Shown here: in pieces, positions 1-8,705 of the stretch
Layout of the letters: every line of letters starts with the position of its first letter
Position numbering within the stretch: position 1 is the stretch's first letter
Assembly: GCF_030063145.1 (NCBI RefSeq)
Contig: NZ_JASISM010000001.1
Coordinates: forward strand, 744,001-808,000
From: Cryobacterium sp. PH31-L1
GTDB lineage: Bacteria > Actinomycetota > Actinomycetes > Actinomycetales > Microbacteriaceae
Direction: 5' to 3'
Length of the DNA stretch: 64,000 nucleotides
The notes under the pieces: generated by a model
The model's database searches: none
What the model saw: only the letters and a program-made list of their open reading frames with translations
Told to the model about the DNA's origin: nothing
Translations under genes and position numbers: made by a program

Positions 1-672
1 CTCGGCGAGTTCAAAGGCCGCGAGGGCGACATCGTCGCCGGTATCATCCAGCAGGGTCCGAACCCGCGCATGATCCACGTCGACCTCGGTACCATCGAAG
101 CGATCATGCCCCCCGAGGAGCAGGTTCCCACCGAGAGCTACGTGCACGGAGCGCGCATTCGCGTGTTCGTCACGGCCGTCGGTCGCGGACTCAAGGGCCC
201 GCAGATCACCGTGTCGCGCACCCACCCGTCGCTCGTGCGCAAGCTGTTCGCACTCGAGGTCCCCGAGATTGCCAGTGGAGTCGTCGAGATCGTGTCACTC
301 GCCCGCGAAGCCGGTCACCGCACCAAGATCGCCGTGCGCGCGACCGAGCCCGGCGTCAACGCCAAGGGCGCCTGCATCGGCGAGCTCGGCCAGCGCGTGC
401 GCGCCGTGACCGTGGAACTGGGCAACGAGAAGATCGACATCGTCGACTTCTCGCCCGACCTCGCGACCTTCGTCGCGAGCGCGCTGTCGCCGGCCAAGGT
501 GACCAGCGCCTACGTGATCGACGAGTCGATCAAGGCCGTGCGAGCCCTCGTGCCCGACTACCAGCTCTCGCTCGCCATCGGTAAAGAGGGCCAGAATGCT
601 CGCCTCGCTGCCAAGCTCACCGGCGCGAAAATCGACATTCAGCCGGATAGCATTCTGGAGGATGCCGAATAG
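1..672 (+). CDS. nusA: transcription termination/antitermination factor NusA (3' part)
   Basis: This is the C-terminal part of NusA; the frame is open from base 1, so the start lies outside the window. NusA binds RNA polymerase and nascent RNA and modulates pausing and termination. The visible portion covers the end of the S1-like region and the two KH domains: [11 protein letters not shown] and a [19 protein letters not shown] segment are typical KH1, and [18 protein letters not shown] is the KH2 GXXG-type loop region. It ends with a short acidic tail and lacks the C-terminal acidic repeats of enterobacterial NusA, as is usual in actinobacteria. It is followed after 8 bp by the YlxR gene, the standard neighbour. 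Confidence 0.95.
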   Translation, partial: LGEFKGREGDIVAGIIQQGPNPRMIHVDLGTIEAIMPPEEQVPTESYVHGARIRVFVTAVGRGLKGPQITVSRTHPSLVRKLFALEVPEIASGVVEIVSLAREAGHRTKIAVRATEPGVNAKGACIGELGQRVRAVTVELGNEKIDIVDFSPDLATFVASALSPAKVTSAYVIDESIKAVRALVPDYQLSLAIGKEGQNARLAAKLTGAKIDIQPDSILEDAE

Positions 673-680
673 GGGGTACG

Positions 681-938
681 ATGGACTCCGTAAGAACGTG
701 TATTGGCTGCCGTTCGCGCGCCCCTCGATCCTCACTTTTGCGGATCGTTGCTGGGAAATCAGAAATTGTAGTGGATGAAACCGCCACAATCCCCGGTAGA
801 GGTGCGTGGCTGCACGCCCGTGAATCGTGCTTTCAGGATGCCGTAAGGCGACACGCTTTCGGGCGTGCCTTTCGCGTGACCAGGTCACTGGACGCGAAAC
901 AACTAGAGAACAGGCTGAATTGGCTTATGGATAACTAA
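681..938 (+). CDS. rnpM: YlxR/RnpM family RNA-binding protein
   Basis: An 85-aa basic protein of the YlxR (DUF448) family, nearly always encoded between nusA and infB. The family signature is visible: RTCIGCRSRAPRSSLLR near the N-terminus, then IPGRGAWLHARESCF and a basic helix ending RHAFGRAFR. Members bind RNA, and the Bacillus protein has been reported to bind and modulate RNase P, hence the name RnpM. The start follows nusA by 8 bp with a G-rich stretch just ahead, so it is probably translated from the nusA-infB transcript. The specific role in actinobacteria is less certain than the family assignment. Confidence 0.9.
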   Translation: MDSVRTCIGCRSRAPRSSLLRIVAGKSEIVVDETATIPGRGAWLHARESCFQDAVRRHAFGRAFRVTRSLDAKQLENRLNWLMDN

Positions 939-1014
939 TGAGCGGCTCGAAATGAGACCCGTCCGTTACTAACGGTCTGCCCCTTTCCGGGTGCAGACCC
1001 GGAACAGGAGAATT

Positions 1015-3870
1015 GTGGCTGCGAAACCACGCGTGCACGAGATCGCTACCGAACTCGGACTCGAAAGCAAGGATGTCCTTGCTAAATTGAAAGAAATGGG
1101 CGAGTTCGTTAAAGGACCGTCTTCCAGTGTTGAACCGCCCGTAGCGCGTCGCCTTCGCGTCGCCCTCGAAGCCGTCAGCGCCGCCGCCAAGGCTGCAACG
1201 CCCGCGCCCGCTGCCAGTGCTGCTGCCAGTACTGCAACGTCGGCTCGTCCGAGCCACGGCGCCAAGCCGGGCGCTCGTCCGGGCCCGAAGCCCGCTGCCG
1301 AACCGGTTGCCCCGGCCGTGTCCGAGGTCGCTCCCGCAGCGGATGCCGCGCCCCTTCCGGTCGCGCCGCTCACCGTCGCCGAGCGCCAGACGCAGGCGGC
1401 CGAGAAGGCTGCCGCCGCCGAGAAGGCTGCTGCTGCCGACAAGGCCGCTGCCGCTGAGGCCGCCGCCAAGCCCAGCACCGATACCCCTGAAGCGAAGACC
1501 ACGGAAGGATCGGCTACGCCGGTCAAGCCGGGTATGCCTCGCCCCGGAGCTGCACGACCGGGCAATAACCCGTTCGCCAGCAACCAGGGCATGGGTCAGC
1601 GTCCGGCCCAGCCGCCGCGTCCGGGTAACAACCCGTTCGCGAGTGCGCAGGGCATGGGCCAGCGCCCCGCAACACCCACCCCGAGCAACATTCCGCGTCC
1701 TGCGGCGCCTCGCCCCGGCGCGCCGCGCCCCGGCGGACCCGGCCAGGCTGCACGCCCGACCGGTTTCGGTCAGCGTCCGGGCGCTTTCCAGCGTCCAGGC
1801 GGGGCTCCGGGTGGAGCCGGTGGAGCACGCCCCGGATTCACTCGTCCCGGTGCTCCCGCCGGAGCTCCCGGTTTCGGCCCGCCTCGTCCCGCCGGTGGCG
1901 GCGGTGGAGCCGGTCGCGGTCGCGGTCCGGGCGGTGGCACCGCTGGTGCCTTCGGTCGCGGTGGCGGCAAGAACAAGGCGCGTAAGTCGAAGCGCACGAA
2001 GAGAGCAGAGTTCGAGCTGCGCGAGGCCCCGTCGCTGGGTGGAGTATCCGTACCCCGCGGCGACGGCGGAACCGTTGTGCGTCTGCGTCGCGGAGCATCC
2101 ATTACGGACTTTGCCGACAAGATCGACGCCAGCCCCGGAAACCTCGTTACCGTACTTTTCCACCTCGGTGAAATGGCAACGGCAACGGAGTCCCTCGATG
2201 AGGCCACGTTCGACGTGCTCGGCAGTGAGCTCGGCTACAAGATCCAGATGGTCTCGCCCGATGACGAAGACCGTGAACTGCTGCTCGCGTTCGACATCGA
2301 TATCGACCAAGAACTCGAAGACGAAACCGACGAAGACCTCGCGATTCGTCCTCCCGTCGTCACCGTCATGGGCCACGTCGACCACGGTAAGACCGCGCTT
2401 CTGGACGCGATCCGTAACGCCAAGGTTGCCGAGGGTGAAGCCGGTGGCATCACGCAGCACATCGGTGCGTACCAGATCATCACCGAGCACGAGGGCATCG
2501 ACCGTGCCATGACCTTCATTGACACACCGGGCCACGAGGCGTTCACCGCCATGCGTGCTCGTGGTGCGCAGGTCACCGACATCGCCATCCTCGTGGTCGC
2601 CGCCGATGACGGCATCATGCCGCAGACGATTGAGGCACTCAACCACGCCCAGGCCGCCAACGTGCCGATCGTGGTTGCAGTGAACAAGATCGACAAGCCG
2701 GGCGCCAACCCGCAGAAGGTGCGCCAGCAGCTCACCGAATTCGGACTCGTCGCCGAAGAGTACGGCGGAGACGTCATGTTCGTCGACGTATCGGCCAAGA
2801 ACAAGACCGGCATCAAGGAAATCCTTGACGCTGTGCTCCTGGTCGCCGATGCTGCCCTCGACATGCGCTCCAACCCCAACAAGGATGCCCGTGGTGTCGC
2901 CATCGAGGCTCGCCTCGACAAGGGCCGCGGCGCGGTGGCAACCGTGCTCATCCAGTCCGGAACGCTGCACGTCGGAGACTCCATCGTCGCCGGAACGGCC
3001 TATGGCCGTGTTCGTGCGATGGCCGACGAAAACGGAGTTGCCGTTCTCGCCGCCACGCCGTCCCGTGCGGTTCAGGTGCAGGGTCTGTCGAGCGTTCCCC
3101 GCGCCGGCGACACCTTCCTCGTCATCGAGGAAGACCGTACAGCCCGTCAGATCGCCGAGAAGCGTGAAGCCGCCGAGCGCAACGCACTGCTGGCCAAGGC
3201 TCGCAAGCGCATCAGCCTCGAAGACTTCACCCGCGCCCTTGAAGAGGGCAAGGTCGAGTCGCTCAACCTCATCATCAAGGGTGACGTTTCCGGTGCCGTT
3301 GAGGCCCTGGAAGAGTCGCTGCTCAAGATCGAGGTCGACGATTCGGTTCAGCTGCGCATCATCCACCGTGGTGTCGGTGCGGTCACGGAAAGCGACGTCA
3401 ACCTCGCCACCGTCGACAACGCCATCATCATCGGGTTCAACGTTCGCCCTGACACGAAAGCCCGCGAGCGTGCTGCTCGCGAAGGCGTCGACGTGCGCTT
3501 CTACTCCGTCATCTACTCCGCCCTTGAGGACATCGAGAATTCCCTCAAGGGAATGCTCAAGCCCGAGTACGAAGAGATCCAGAGCGGTGTCGCCGAAATT
3601 CGCGAGGTCTTCAGCTCGTCGAAGTTCGGAAACGTCGCCGGTGTCATCGTGCGCTCCGGTACCATCACCCGAAATGCCAAGGCTCGCGTTATTCGCGAGG
3701 GCATCGTGGTGGGGGACAACCTGGGCATCGAGTCGCTGCGTCGCTTCAAGGACGATGTCACGGAGGTCCGTACGGACTTCGAGTGTGGTATCGGACTGGG
3801 CAAGTTCAACGACATCCGGATTGGTGATGAGATCGAGACCATCGAAATGAAGGAGAAGCCGCGCGTCTAG
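1015..3870 (+). CDS. infB: translation initiation factor IF-2
   Basis: A 951-aa IF-2, the GTPase that delivers initiator tRNA to the 30S subunit. I chose GTG 1015 because AGGAG lies at 1006-1010 and the resulting N-terminus, (V/M)[15 protein letters not shown], is the conserved IF2-N start; the in-frame GTG at 991 has no such support. Residues 1-60 form the IF2-N domain. Residues about 60-320 are a low-complexity Ala/Pro/Gly-rich linker with repeated RPGNNPFAS units, as in other actinobacteria. The G domain begins near residue 450, with GHVDHGKT as P-loop, DTPGHEAF as G3 and NKIDKPG as G4. Domains II-IV follow to the C-terminus. It probably shares a transcript with nusA and rnpM. Confidence 0.97.
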   Translation: MAAKPRVHEIATELGLESKDVLAKLKEMGEFVKGPSSSVEPPVARRLRVALEAVSAAAKAATPAPAASAAASTATSARPSHGAKPGARPGPKPAAEPVAPAVSEVAPAADAAPLPVAPLTVAERQTQAAEKAAAAEKAAAADKAAAAEAAAKPSTDTPEAKTTEGSATPVKPGMPRPGAARPGNNPFASNQGMGQRPAQPPRPGNNPFASAQGMGQRPATPTPSNIPRPAAPRPGAPRPGGPGQAARPTGFGQRPGAFQRPGGAPGGAGGARPGFTRPGAPAGAPGFGPPRPAGGGGGAGRGRGPGGGTAGAFGRGGGKNKARKSKRTKRAEFELREAPSLGGVSVPRGDGGTVVRLRRGASITDFADKIDASPGNLVTVLFHLGEMATATESLDEATFDVLGSELGYKIQMVSPDDEDRELLLAFDIDIDQELEDETDEDLAIRPPVVTVMGHVDHGKTALLDAIRNAKVAEGEAGGITQHIGAYQIITEHEGIDRAMTFIDTPGHEAFTAMRARGAQVTDIAILVVAADDGIMPQTIEALNHAQAANVPIVVAVNKIDKPGANPQKVRQQLTEFGLVAEEYGGDVMFVDVSAKNKTGIKEILDAVLLVADAALDMRSNPNKDARGVAIEARLDKGRGAVATVLIQSGTLHVGDSIVAGTAYGRVRAMADENGVAVLAATPSRAVQVQGLSSVPRAGDTFLVIEEDRTARQIAEKREAAERNALLAKARKRISLEDFTRALEEGKVESLNLIIKGDVSGAVEALEESLLKIEVDDSVQLRIIHRGVGAVTESDVNLATVDNAIIIGFNVRPDTKARERAAREGVDVRFYSVIYSALEDIENSLKGMLKPEYEEIQSGVAEIREVFSSSKFGNVAGVIVRSGTITRNAKARVIREGIVVGDNLGIESLRRFKDDVTEVRTDFECGIGLGKFNDIRIGDEIETIEMKEKPRV

Positions 3871-4092
3871 CGTTGGTTTGGGGGGTCGGGTTCCGTTGGG
3901 AATCCGACCCCGTTGGGGTCGGGTCTCCGTGGAATTTTCCGTTAAACGGGAAGAGAGCGCAGGACCCCTACCCCGATTCCCATTTAATGCAAAATTCTGC
4001 TCCGACCTCAGTGGGTAGGCAACATCCGTCTAAGACGGCATGAAATCGTAGAAGTACCCGGCGCTTCGGTGCCGGCTAACAAGGAGTAAGTC
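3871..4092 (+). promoter_or_regulatory. infB-rbfA intergenic region with two mutually exclusive hairpins
   Basis: This is a 222-bp gap inside the translation operon. The segment 3882-3894 pairs with 3899-3911 as a 13-bp stem (one G-U pair) around a 4-nt loop. The right arm CCGACCCC (3904-3911) can instead pair with GGGGTCGG (3915-3922) as an 8-bp stem with a 3-nt loop. There is no T-tract, so this looks less like a plain intrinsic terminator than a folded spacer, processing site or attenuator. The rbfA ribosome-binding site AAGGAG lies at 4081-4086. The rest of the gap shows nothing I recognise. Confidence 0.55.
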
Positions 4093-4584
4093 ATGGCAGA
4101 TCCGGAACGCGCCAGGAAGATGGCGGACCGCATTAAGGTCATCATTGCCAAGCGGCTGGAACGGGGACTTCGCGACCCCAGGCTCGGGTTCGTGACCATC
4201 ACAGACGTGAAGGTCACGGGCGATCTGCAGCACGCCTCGGTGTTCTACACCGTGTACGGCTCGATCGAGGAGCGCACCGACAGCGCAGCGGCGTTGAAGG
4301 CTGCGACCGGGCTGATGCGCAGCGAAGTGGGCAAGAATATCACCGCGCGGCTGACTCCGTCGATCGAGTTCATCGCGGACGGTATCCCGGAGAATGCGGC
4401 GCTCATCGACGATCTGTTGCGCGAAGCGCACGACCGCGATACGGCGACCGAGGACAGCAAGGGCACAGCCACGTACGCCGGCGACGCCGACCCGTACAAG
4501 AAGCCGCGCGAGTACGACCTCGACGACGACTCTGATGACGATGAGTCTGACGAGTCCGACGCCGCGAGCACCGCGAAGCACTAG
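4093..4584 (+). CDS. rbfA: 30S ribosome-binding factor RbfA
   Basis: A 163-aa RbfA, a KH-fold assembly factor that binds the 30S subunit and helps mature the 16S rRNA 5' end. Family features are the N-terminal ARKMADRIKVIIAKRLERGL, then DPRLGFVTITDVKVTGDLQHA and the C-terminal TARLTPSIEFIADGIPENAA. After residue about 125 comes a lineage-specific tail rich in Asp, Ser and Glu (DDDSDDDESDESD), which is probably disordered. The start is well fixed by AAGGAG six bases upstream. The gene ends the rightward block and is followed by a very strong palindrome, then by the convergent folA. Confidence 0.95.
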   Translation: MADPERARKMADRIKVIIAKRLERGLRDPRLGFVTITDVKVTGDLQHASVFYTVYGSIEERTDSAAALKAATGLMRSEVGKNITARLTPSIEFIADGIPENAALIDDLLREAHDRDTATEDSKGTATYAGDADPYKKPREYDLDDDSDDDESDESDAASTAKH

Positions 4585-4602
4585 CGCGACCAGCATCACC
4601 GA

Positions 4603-4668
4603 CCGGGCCCGGGCCCGGAAACTGGGCCCATGATAGAACATGGGCCCGCTTTCCGGGCCCGGGCCCGG
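4603..4668. terminator. giant bidirectional hairpin between rbfA and folA
   Basis: Two 30-nt arms (4603-4632 and 4639-4668) are complementary except at two positions and are separated by a 6-nt loop. Each arm holds GGGCCC/CCCGGG blocks that are themselves palindromic. The element sits in the 99-bp gap between the converging rbfA and folA genes, exactly where a shared bidirectional terminator is expected. It has no flanking T-tract, as is common for actinobacterial hairpin terminators. Confidence 0.8.
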
Positions 4669-4683
4669 AGAGGTTTAAGGCTG

Positions 4684-5187
4684 CTAGCGGCGGGCGGGGG
4701 CGCGCTGGTAACGCGCGAAACGGTAGGGGAGTGCCGTGGTCGAGCTGAGCCATCCGCTTGGCGGGCTTGCTGTCACGCGGGTCCAGGCGGCGGTTATGGC
4801 GGGCGCGAAGGTGTCGCCGGCAATGGAGGCATCGATCTCGGTCACCTCGAGCACGTCGGCGTAGGGCAGAGCGAGCCCGTAGATTTCAGCGCCGCCGATC
4901 ACCCACAGGTCACCCTCGGTGTGGGCGAGAGCGTCTTCCAGGGTATGGGCGACGGATGCCCCCGCCGCGGCCCAGCCGCGCTGCCTGGTGATCACCACGT
5001 TCTTGCGGCCCGGCAGGGGGCGGAATCGTTCGGGGAGGGAATCCCAGGTGCGGCGGCCCATGATGACGGCGCTGCCGCTGGTGACGGCACGAAAATGGGC
5101 GAGGTCTTCCGGCAGGTGCCAGGGCATGACCCCATCGGCCCCGATGACGCCGCCGAGGGTCTGCGCCCAGATCAGGCCGAGGGTCAT
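4684..5187 (-). CDS. folA: dihydrofolate reductase
   Basis: A 167-aa DHFR that reduces dihydrofolate to tetrahydrofolate with NADPH. The family core is clear: the N-terminal [12 protein letters not shown], then [16 protein letters not shown] carrying the substrate-binding acidic residue (the Asp of PEDL), [18 protein letters not shown], and the cofactor glycine pair in [17 protein letters not shown]. Length is typical for the single-domain enzyme. Its ATG overlaps the thyA stop codon by 4 bp, so the two genes are translationally coupled and DHFR regenerates the folate that thymidylate synthase oxidises. Confidence 0.96.
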   Translation of the reverse strand: MTLGLIWAQTLGGVIGADGVMPWHLPEDLAHFRAVTSGSAVIMGRRTWDSLPERFRPLPGRKNVVITRQRGWAAAGASVAHTLEDALAHTEGDLWVIGGAEIYGLALPYADVLEVTEIDASIAGDTFAPAITAAWTRVTASPPSGWLSSTTALPYRFARYQRAPARR

Positions 5188-6089
5188 ACCGCCACCGCGC
5201 CGCGGATGGCGGGATGGTGCTGGTAGTTCTCCAGCACGAGGTCGTCGTACTCGTAGTCGAACAGGCTCGCGCGGCCCGGCTTGATGCGCAGCGTGGGGGA
5301 GGGGAACGCAGCACGCGAAAGTTGCTCGGTGACCTGCTCGATGTGATTGTCGTAGATGTGGCAGTCCCCACCGGTCCAGACAAACTCACCGAGTTCGAGG
5401 CCGGCCTGCTCGGCGACGAGCTGGGTGAGCAGGGCGTAGCTGGCAATGTTGAAGGGCACTCCGAGAAACAAATCGGCGCTGCGCTGGTACAGCTGGCAGG
5501 AGAGCTTGCCGTCGGCGACGTAGAACTGGAACAGGGCATGGCAGGGGGCGAGGGCCATTTTCGGCAGGTCGGCCACGTTCCAGGCCGAGACGATCATACG
5601 CCGTGAATCCGGATCGGTGTGCAGGGTGTCGAGCACCTGACTGATCTGGTCGATGGTCTCTCCATTGGGAGTGGGCCAGGACCGCCACTGCACCCCGTAG
5701 ACCGGGCCGAGCTCGCCGTTGTCGTCGGCCCACTCGTTCCAGATGCGCACACCCTTCTCCTGCAGCCACGTCACGTTGGAGTCGCCGCGCAGAAACCAGA
5801 GCAGCTCATAGGCGATCGACGCGAAGTGCACCCGTTTCGTGGTCACAAGCGGAAAGCCTGCGGCCAGGTCGAAGCGCAGCTGACGGCCGAACACACTGCG
5901 GGTGCCAGTTCCAGTGCGGTCAGCCTTGCGGGCACCGTTGTCGAGGACGTCGTGGAGCAGCGCAGAATACTGGGCATCGGCGGCGGTAGAACCAGCCGAG
6001 GAACCAGCCGAAGAACCAGCCGAGGAACCAGCCGAAGAACCAGCCGAGGCAACGCCGGGCAGATCGGCAGGAGAAGTCGTTGAGGTCAC
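5184..6089 (-). CDS. thyA: thymidylate synthase
   Basis: A 301-aa ThyA that methylates dUMP to dTMP using methylene-tetrahydrofolate. Visible motifs are [11 protein letters not shown], the [10 protein letters not shown] region, the active-site cysteine in [34 protein letters not shown] and the dUMP contact HIYDNH. I chose GTG 6089: it starts about 29 bp after the mutY stop, the hexamer TACGAT (plus strand 6097-6102) lies 7 nt upstream in a leaderless arrangement, and a longer in-frame start would run far into mutY. The N-terminus (residues about 12-33) is a Ser/Ala/Gly repeat not seen in typical ThyA. Downstream folA overlaps it. Confidence 0.94.
   Translation of the reverse strand: MTSTTSPADLPGVASAGSSAGSSAGSSAGSSAGSTAADAQYSALLHDVLDNGARKADRTGTGTRSVFGRQLRFDLAAGFPLVTTKRVHFASIAYELLWFLRGDSNVTWLQEKGVRIWNEWADDNGELGPVYGVQWRSWPTPNGETIDQISQVLDTLHTDPDSRRMIVSAWNVADLPKMALAPCHALFQFYVADGKLSCQLYQRSADLFLGVPFNIASYALLTQLVAEQAGLELGEFVWTGGDCHIYDNHIEQVTEQLSRAAFPSPTLRIKPGRASLFDYEYDDLVLENYQHHPAIRGAVAV
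5989..6048 (-). repeat. five 12-bp tandem repeats in the thyA 5' end
   Basis: Five consecutive 12-bp units read GAACCAGCCGAG or GAACCAGCCGAA on the plus strand, alternating at the last base. They encode a repeating Ser-Ala-Gly-Ser linker near the ThyA N-terminus. The unit length is a multiple of three, so copy-number change would keep the frame. Confidence 0.9.
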
Positions 6090-6117
6090 CAGCACAATCG
6101 TACGCGGGTATGGCCTG

Positions 6118-7017
6118 CTAGTCCGGCAGCGTGTACCCGTCGGCGGCCGGCATGGCCAGTCCGTCGGCGACGAGGCTGGCCAGCGCGCGCTGCAGCTGGG
6201 CAGCATCCGGCCAGAGTGTGGTGATTTCGGCATCCGTCACAAAGTGGTGGGTGGACCGCAGCTCGGCCATGATCAGGCCGCGCACCTGCCGGTCGCTGCC
6301 CTCGAACTTCTTCTGCACGGCCTTGCGGGTGCCGGTGTATTCCGGGTAGTCAGCGATCCGCCACGCGCACACATTCCGAATCGGGCATACATCGCAGTGG
6401 GGGCTGCGGCTGGTGCAGACGACAGCACCGAGTTCCATGATCGCGGCGTTGAACAGGGCGGCCTCCTGGGCGCTTTGCGGCAGCAGCAGGCCCATCGCCT
6501 CGAGGTCGCGGCCGCGGCTGGGCGGGGAGGGTTCGCCGGCGCCGGCAATGGCCCGGGCAATCACCCGCCGCGTGTTGGTATCCACGACCGGATGCCGATG
6601 GCCGTACGCGAACGCCGCCACCGCCCGCGCGGTGTAATCCCCGATGCCGGTCAGGGCGAGCAGATCGTCAAGGTCGGACGGCACCACACCCCCGTGCAGC
6701 TCGGTGATCTGCACCGCCGCGGCGTGCAGCCAGAGCGCGCGCCTCGGGTAGCCGAGACTGGACCAGGCCCGCACCGCCTCACTCGGCGGAACCGCGGCCA
6801 GCGAGGCCGGTGTCGGCCAGCGTGCCAGCCACTCCTCCAGCCGCGGAATGACCCGGTTGACCGGCGTCTGCTGCAGCATGAACTCGCTCACCAGAATGCC
6901 CCAGGCACCGAAGCCGTCGCGGCGCCACGGCAGGTCGCGGGCGTTCTGGGTGAACCAGGCGTTGAGCGTGGCGCTGACAGAGGCCGCATTGGTCTGCGGA
7001 GAGGGTGTGACGTTCAT
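6118..7017 (-). CDS. mutY: A/G-specific adenine DNA glycosylase
   Basis: A 299-aa MutY-type glycosylase that removes adenine mispaired with 8-oxoguanine. It has the HhH-GPD fold: [16 protein letters not shown] carries the catalytic glutamate, [18 protein letters not shown] is the helix-hairpin-helix, and VVDTNTRRV carries the catalytic aspartate. The 4Fe-4S loop C-x6-C-x2-C-x5-C is intact ([17 protein letters not shown]). The C-terminal domain is shorter than in E. coli MutY, as is common in actinobacteria. The start ATG 7017 is preceded by TAGGTT (plus strand 7025-7030) at 7 nt, so transcription is probably leaderless. It is divergent from the next gene. Confidence 0.93.
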   Translation of the reverse strand: MNVTPSPQTNAASVSATLNAWFTQNARDLPWRRDGFGAWGILVSEFMLQQTPVNRVIPRLEEWLARWPTPASLAAVPPSEAVRAWSSLGYPRRALWLHAAAVQITELHGGVVPSDLDDLLALTGIGDYTARAVAAFAYGHRHPVVDTNTRRVIARAIAGAGEPSPPSRGRDLEAMGLLLPQSAQEAALFNAAIMELGAVVCTSRSPHCDVCPIRNVCAWRIADYPEYTGTRKAVQKKFEGSDRQVRGLIMAELRSTHHFVTDAEITTLWPDAAQLQRALASLVADGLAMPAADGYTLPD

Positions 7018-7040
7018 CCGTTCTAACCTAGGCTCGATTC
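7018..7040. promoter_or_regulatory. 23-bp divergent promoter region with overlapping -10 boxes
   Basis: Only 23 bp separate the divergent start codons of mutY (7017) and the kinase-like gene (7041). TAGGCT at 7029-7034 faces right, 6 nt before ATG 7041. TAGGTT on the other strand (plus-strand 7025-7030) faces left, 7 nt before ATG 7017. The two hexamers share the central TA, so the two genes should compete for polymerase. Confidence 0.65.
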
Positions 7041-7643
7041 ATGAAGCTGGTTTCCACGCCCCGCATCGATTTTCTGCGCACCCTCGCCGCCGAGATCCTG
7101 CACAACTACGGCCGCGGCCGCACCATCATCGCCATCGACGGAACGGATGCCGCCGGTCGCGCCGCCTTCGCCGACGACCTCGCCGCGGTCTTTCGGGAAC
7201 AGGAACGGCACGTGTTTCGAGCCAGCCTGCGCTACTTTCAGCACTCCCGCGCCGAACAAGAGCGCCTCGCACCCGACACACCAGACCGGCTCTACCGAGT
7301 CGGCTACGATTACTCCGCGCTCCGCCGGGTACTGGTCGAACCGTTTCGGATGGGCGGAAGCACCGGCTTCGTCACCGAGGAATTCGACCCCGACCGCGAC
7401 GCCTGGATTCAGCCGACCTGGCAGAGCGCGCCCGCCGATGCCACGCTGATCATCGACGGCGACTACATCAACCGGCCCGAACTGCACGGGCTCTGGCTGT
7501 TCAGCGTGCTGCTCGAGGGCGAACCCGGCAGCGAGTCCCAAAGGCGCTACCTCGCTGAGGTGCACCCGCGCGATATCGTGTCGGCTGTGGTCGACGAGAC
7601 CAACCCGCAGACCCCGCGCCGCGTGCTGACCGACCGCTGCTAG
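7041..7643 (+). CDS. uridine kinase-like P-loop protein with degenerate Walker A
   Basis: A 200-aa protein resembling the uridine kinase/phosphoribulokinase P-loop family. The segment RTIIAIDGTDAAGRAAFADD aligns with the Walker A region, but the usual G-K-S/T is replaced by G-R-A, so nucleotide binding may be altered or lost. DPDRDAWIQPTW and TLIIDGDYINRPEL match the later family segments, and a C-terminal RRYLAEVHPRDIVSAVVDETNPQTPRR resembles the lid and base-binding region. Actinobacterial homologues are often simply called uridine kinase; the true substrate is unknown. TAGGCT at 7029-7034 suggests a leaderless start. Its stop shares a CTAG with the convergent reductase gene. Confidence 0.7.
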   Translation: MKLVSTPRIDFLRTLAAEILHNYGRGRTIIAIDGTDAAGRAAFADDLAAVFREQERHVFRASLRYFQHSRAEQERLAPDTPDRLYRVGYDYSALRRVLVEPFRMGGSTGFVTEEFDPDRDAWIQPTWQSAPADATLIIDGDYINRPELHGLWLFSVLLEGEPGSESQRRYLAEVHPRDIVSAVVDETNPQTPRRVLTDRC

Positions 7644-8632
7644 CGAAACCGGCCCCGCACTTCGGCCGGCGTCAGAAACACACCGCTCTGCTCGACCTCG
7701 TGCACCAGCTCGGTGAGCCGTGCGTTAACCGGCGCGGTCGTTCCGGTGGCCGTGGCGGCCCGCACCACCGCGCCGTTCAGAAAATCGATCTCGGTGCGCT
7801 GGCCGCGCGCGAGGCTCTGCAGGGTTGAACCCTGATTCGGCACGGTGCCCATGCGCGCGCGCATCGAGAGTGGCAGCACCTGCCCGGCCCAGACCGGCGT
7901 GAGCGCGAAGAGACGCAGGCGCCACTGCGACAGCCCCTGCAACGAGCCAAACCGTACTCCGCTGGCCAGGCCGACCCGCACGGTTTCGCGCATGCTTCGG
8001 GTCATGAGGAGGCGAAGGCCGGCCCGCCCAATCACGTCCTGCACGCTCATTCCGATGATGGCCGGCAGGGCGTTGAGCATGTTGACGACGAGCTTGGTCC
8101 ACTGCGCACCAACGAAATTTTCCAGGGCCAGGGTGGGCACGGCGGCGTCCAGCAGCGCTTGCCAGCGCCGGGTGGCCGCATCCACTCTGCCATCGCCGCG
8201 GCCGAGATAGCTCTGGGCGGCCGTGGTGACCCGCACTCGACCCGGCCCCTCGTAGTGCGCGGCGATGATCGTGATCAGCCCGAAACAGTCCGAGTGGGGG
8301 AGCAGCCCGCGCGCTGTCATGACCCCGTCGAGCCCATTCTGCACGACGATCACGGGCGTGCCGTCGAGCACGGCAGCATTCTCGGTGATTGCCGTAGCGG
8401 CATCCTGCGCCTTGGTACAGATCAGCGCCAGATCGCACGGTTCCGTCAGCCGTTCAACGGCCTGCGGCCGCGCGACCCGGTCACCGAAACCACCGCTCAA
8501 GCGGATGCCGTCCGCCAACACAGCCGGCAGCGCCGCCCGGCGGGCAGTCACCACCAGATCATGCCCCTCGGCCGCCAGCAGGCAGGCGAAGGTGCTGCCC
8601 AGGGCGCCAGCACCGATCACCGCGATTCTCAC
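7640..8632 (-). CDS. panE: ketopantoate reductase (ApbA/PanE family)
   Basis: A 330-aa protein of the 2-dehydropantoate 2-reductase family, which makes pantoate for coenzyme A with NADPH. The Rossmann start MRIAVIGAGALGSTFA, VIVVQNGLDGV, and the catalytic-lysine segment AQWTKLVVNMLNALPAI are all present. The family includes enzymes with other 2-keto substrates, so the gene symbol is the best guess rather than certain. It starts at GTG 8632 with TAGTAT (plus strand 8640-8645) 7 nt upstream, a leaderless layout. No other coenzyme A gene is nearby. Confidence 0.8.
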   Translation of the reverse strand: MRIAVIGAGALGSTFACLLAAEGHDLVVTARRAALPAVLADGIRLSGGFGDRVARPQAVERLTEPCDLALICTKAQDAATAITENAAVLDGTPVIVVQNGLDGVMTARGLLPHSDCFGLITIIAAHYEGPGRVRVTTAAQSYLGRGDGRVDAATRRWQALLDAAVPTLALENFVGAQWTKLVVNMLNALPAIIGMSVQDVIGRAGLRLLMTRSMRETVRVGLASGVRFGSLQGLSQWRLRLFALTPVWAGQVLPLSMRARMGTVPNQGSTLQSLARGQRTEIDFLNGAVVRAATATGTTAPVNARLTELVHEVEQSGVFLTPAEVRGRFR

Positions 8633-8705
8633 GGCTCACATACTACGGGGCCCACCATCGGAGGATTCGCACCGAGGCCCAGTCGCACGCTGGTACCCTC
8701 AGGGA

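Noticed and set aside
991-1014. GTG 991 as infB start
   Set aside because: The family N-terminus and the AGGAG site favour GTG 1015.
925-3366. A long open frame of over 800 codons opposite infB
   Set aside because: It lies fully antisense to IF-2, has no recognisable domain and is a by-product of biased GC-rich codon use.
4603-4668. Large palindrome as an origin of replication or attachment site
   Set aside because: There are no DnaA boxes, no dnaA/dnaN and no integrase or tRNA nearby. A terminator is the simplest reading.
5989-6048. Tandem repeats as a CRISPR array
   Set aside because: Units are only 12 bp, contiguous and in coding frame, with no spacers.
5184-6233. A longer ThyA start at 6233
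   Set aside because: It would run into mutY and add residues that are not ThyA-like. GTG 6089 has a suitable upstream hexamer.
8265-8705. An N-terminal extension of TruB
   Set aside because: TruB homology starts at 8706. The upstream frame is an antisense shadow of the panE-type gene.
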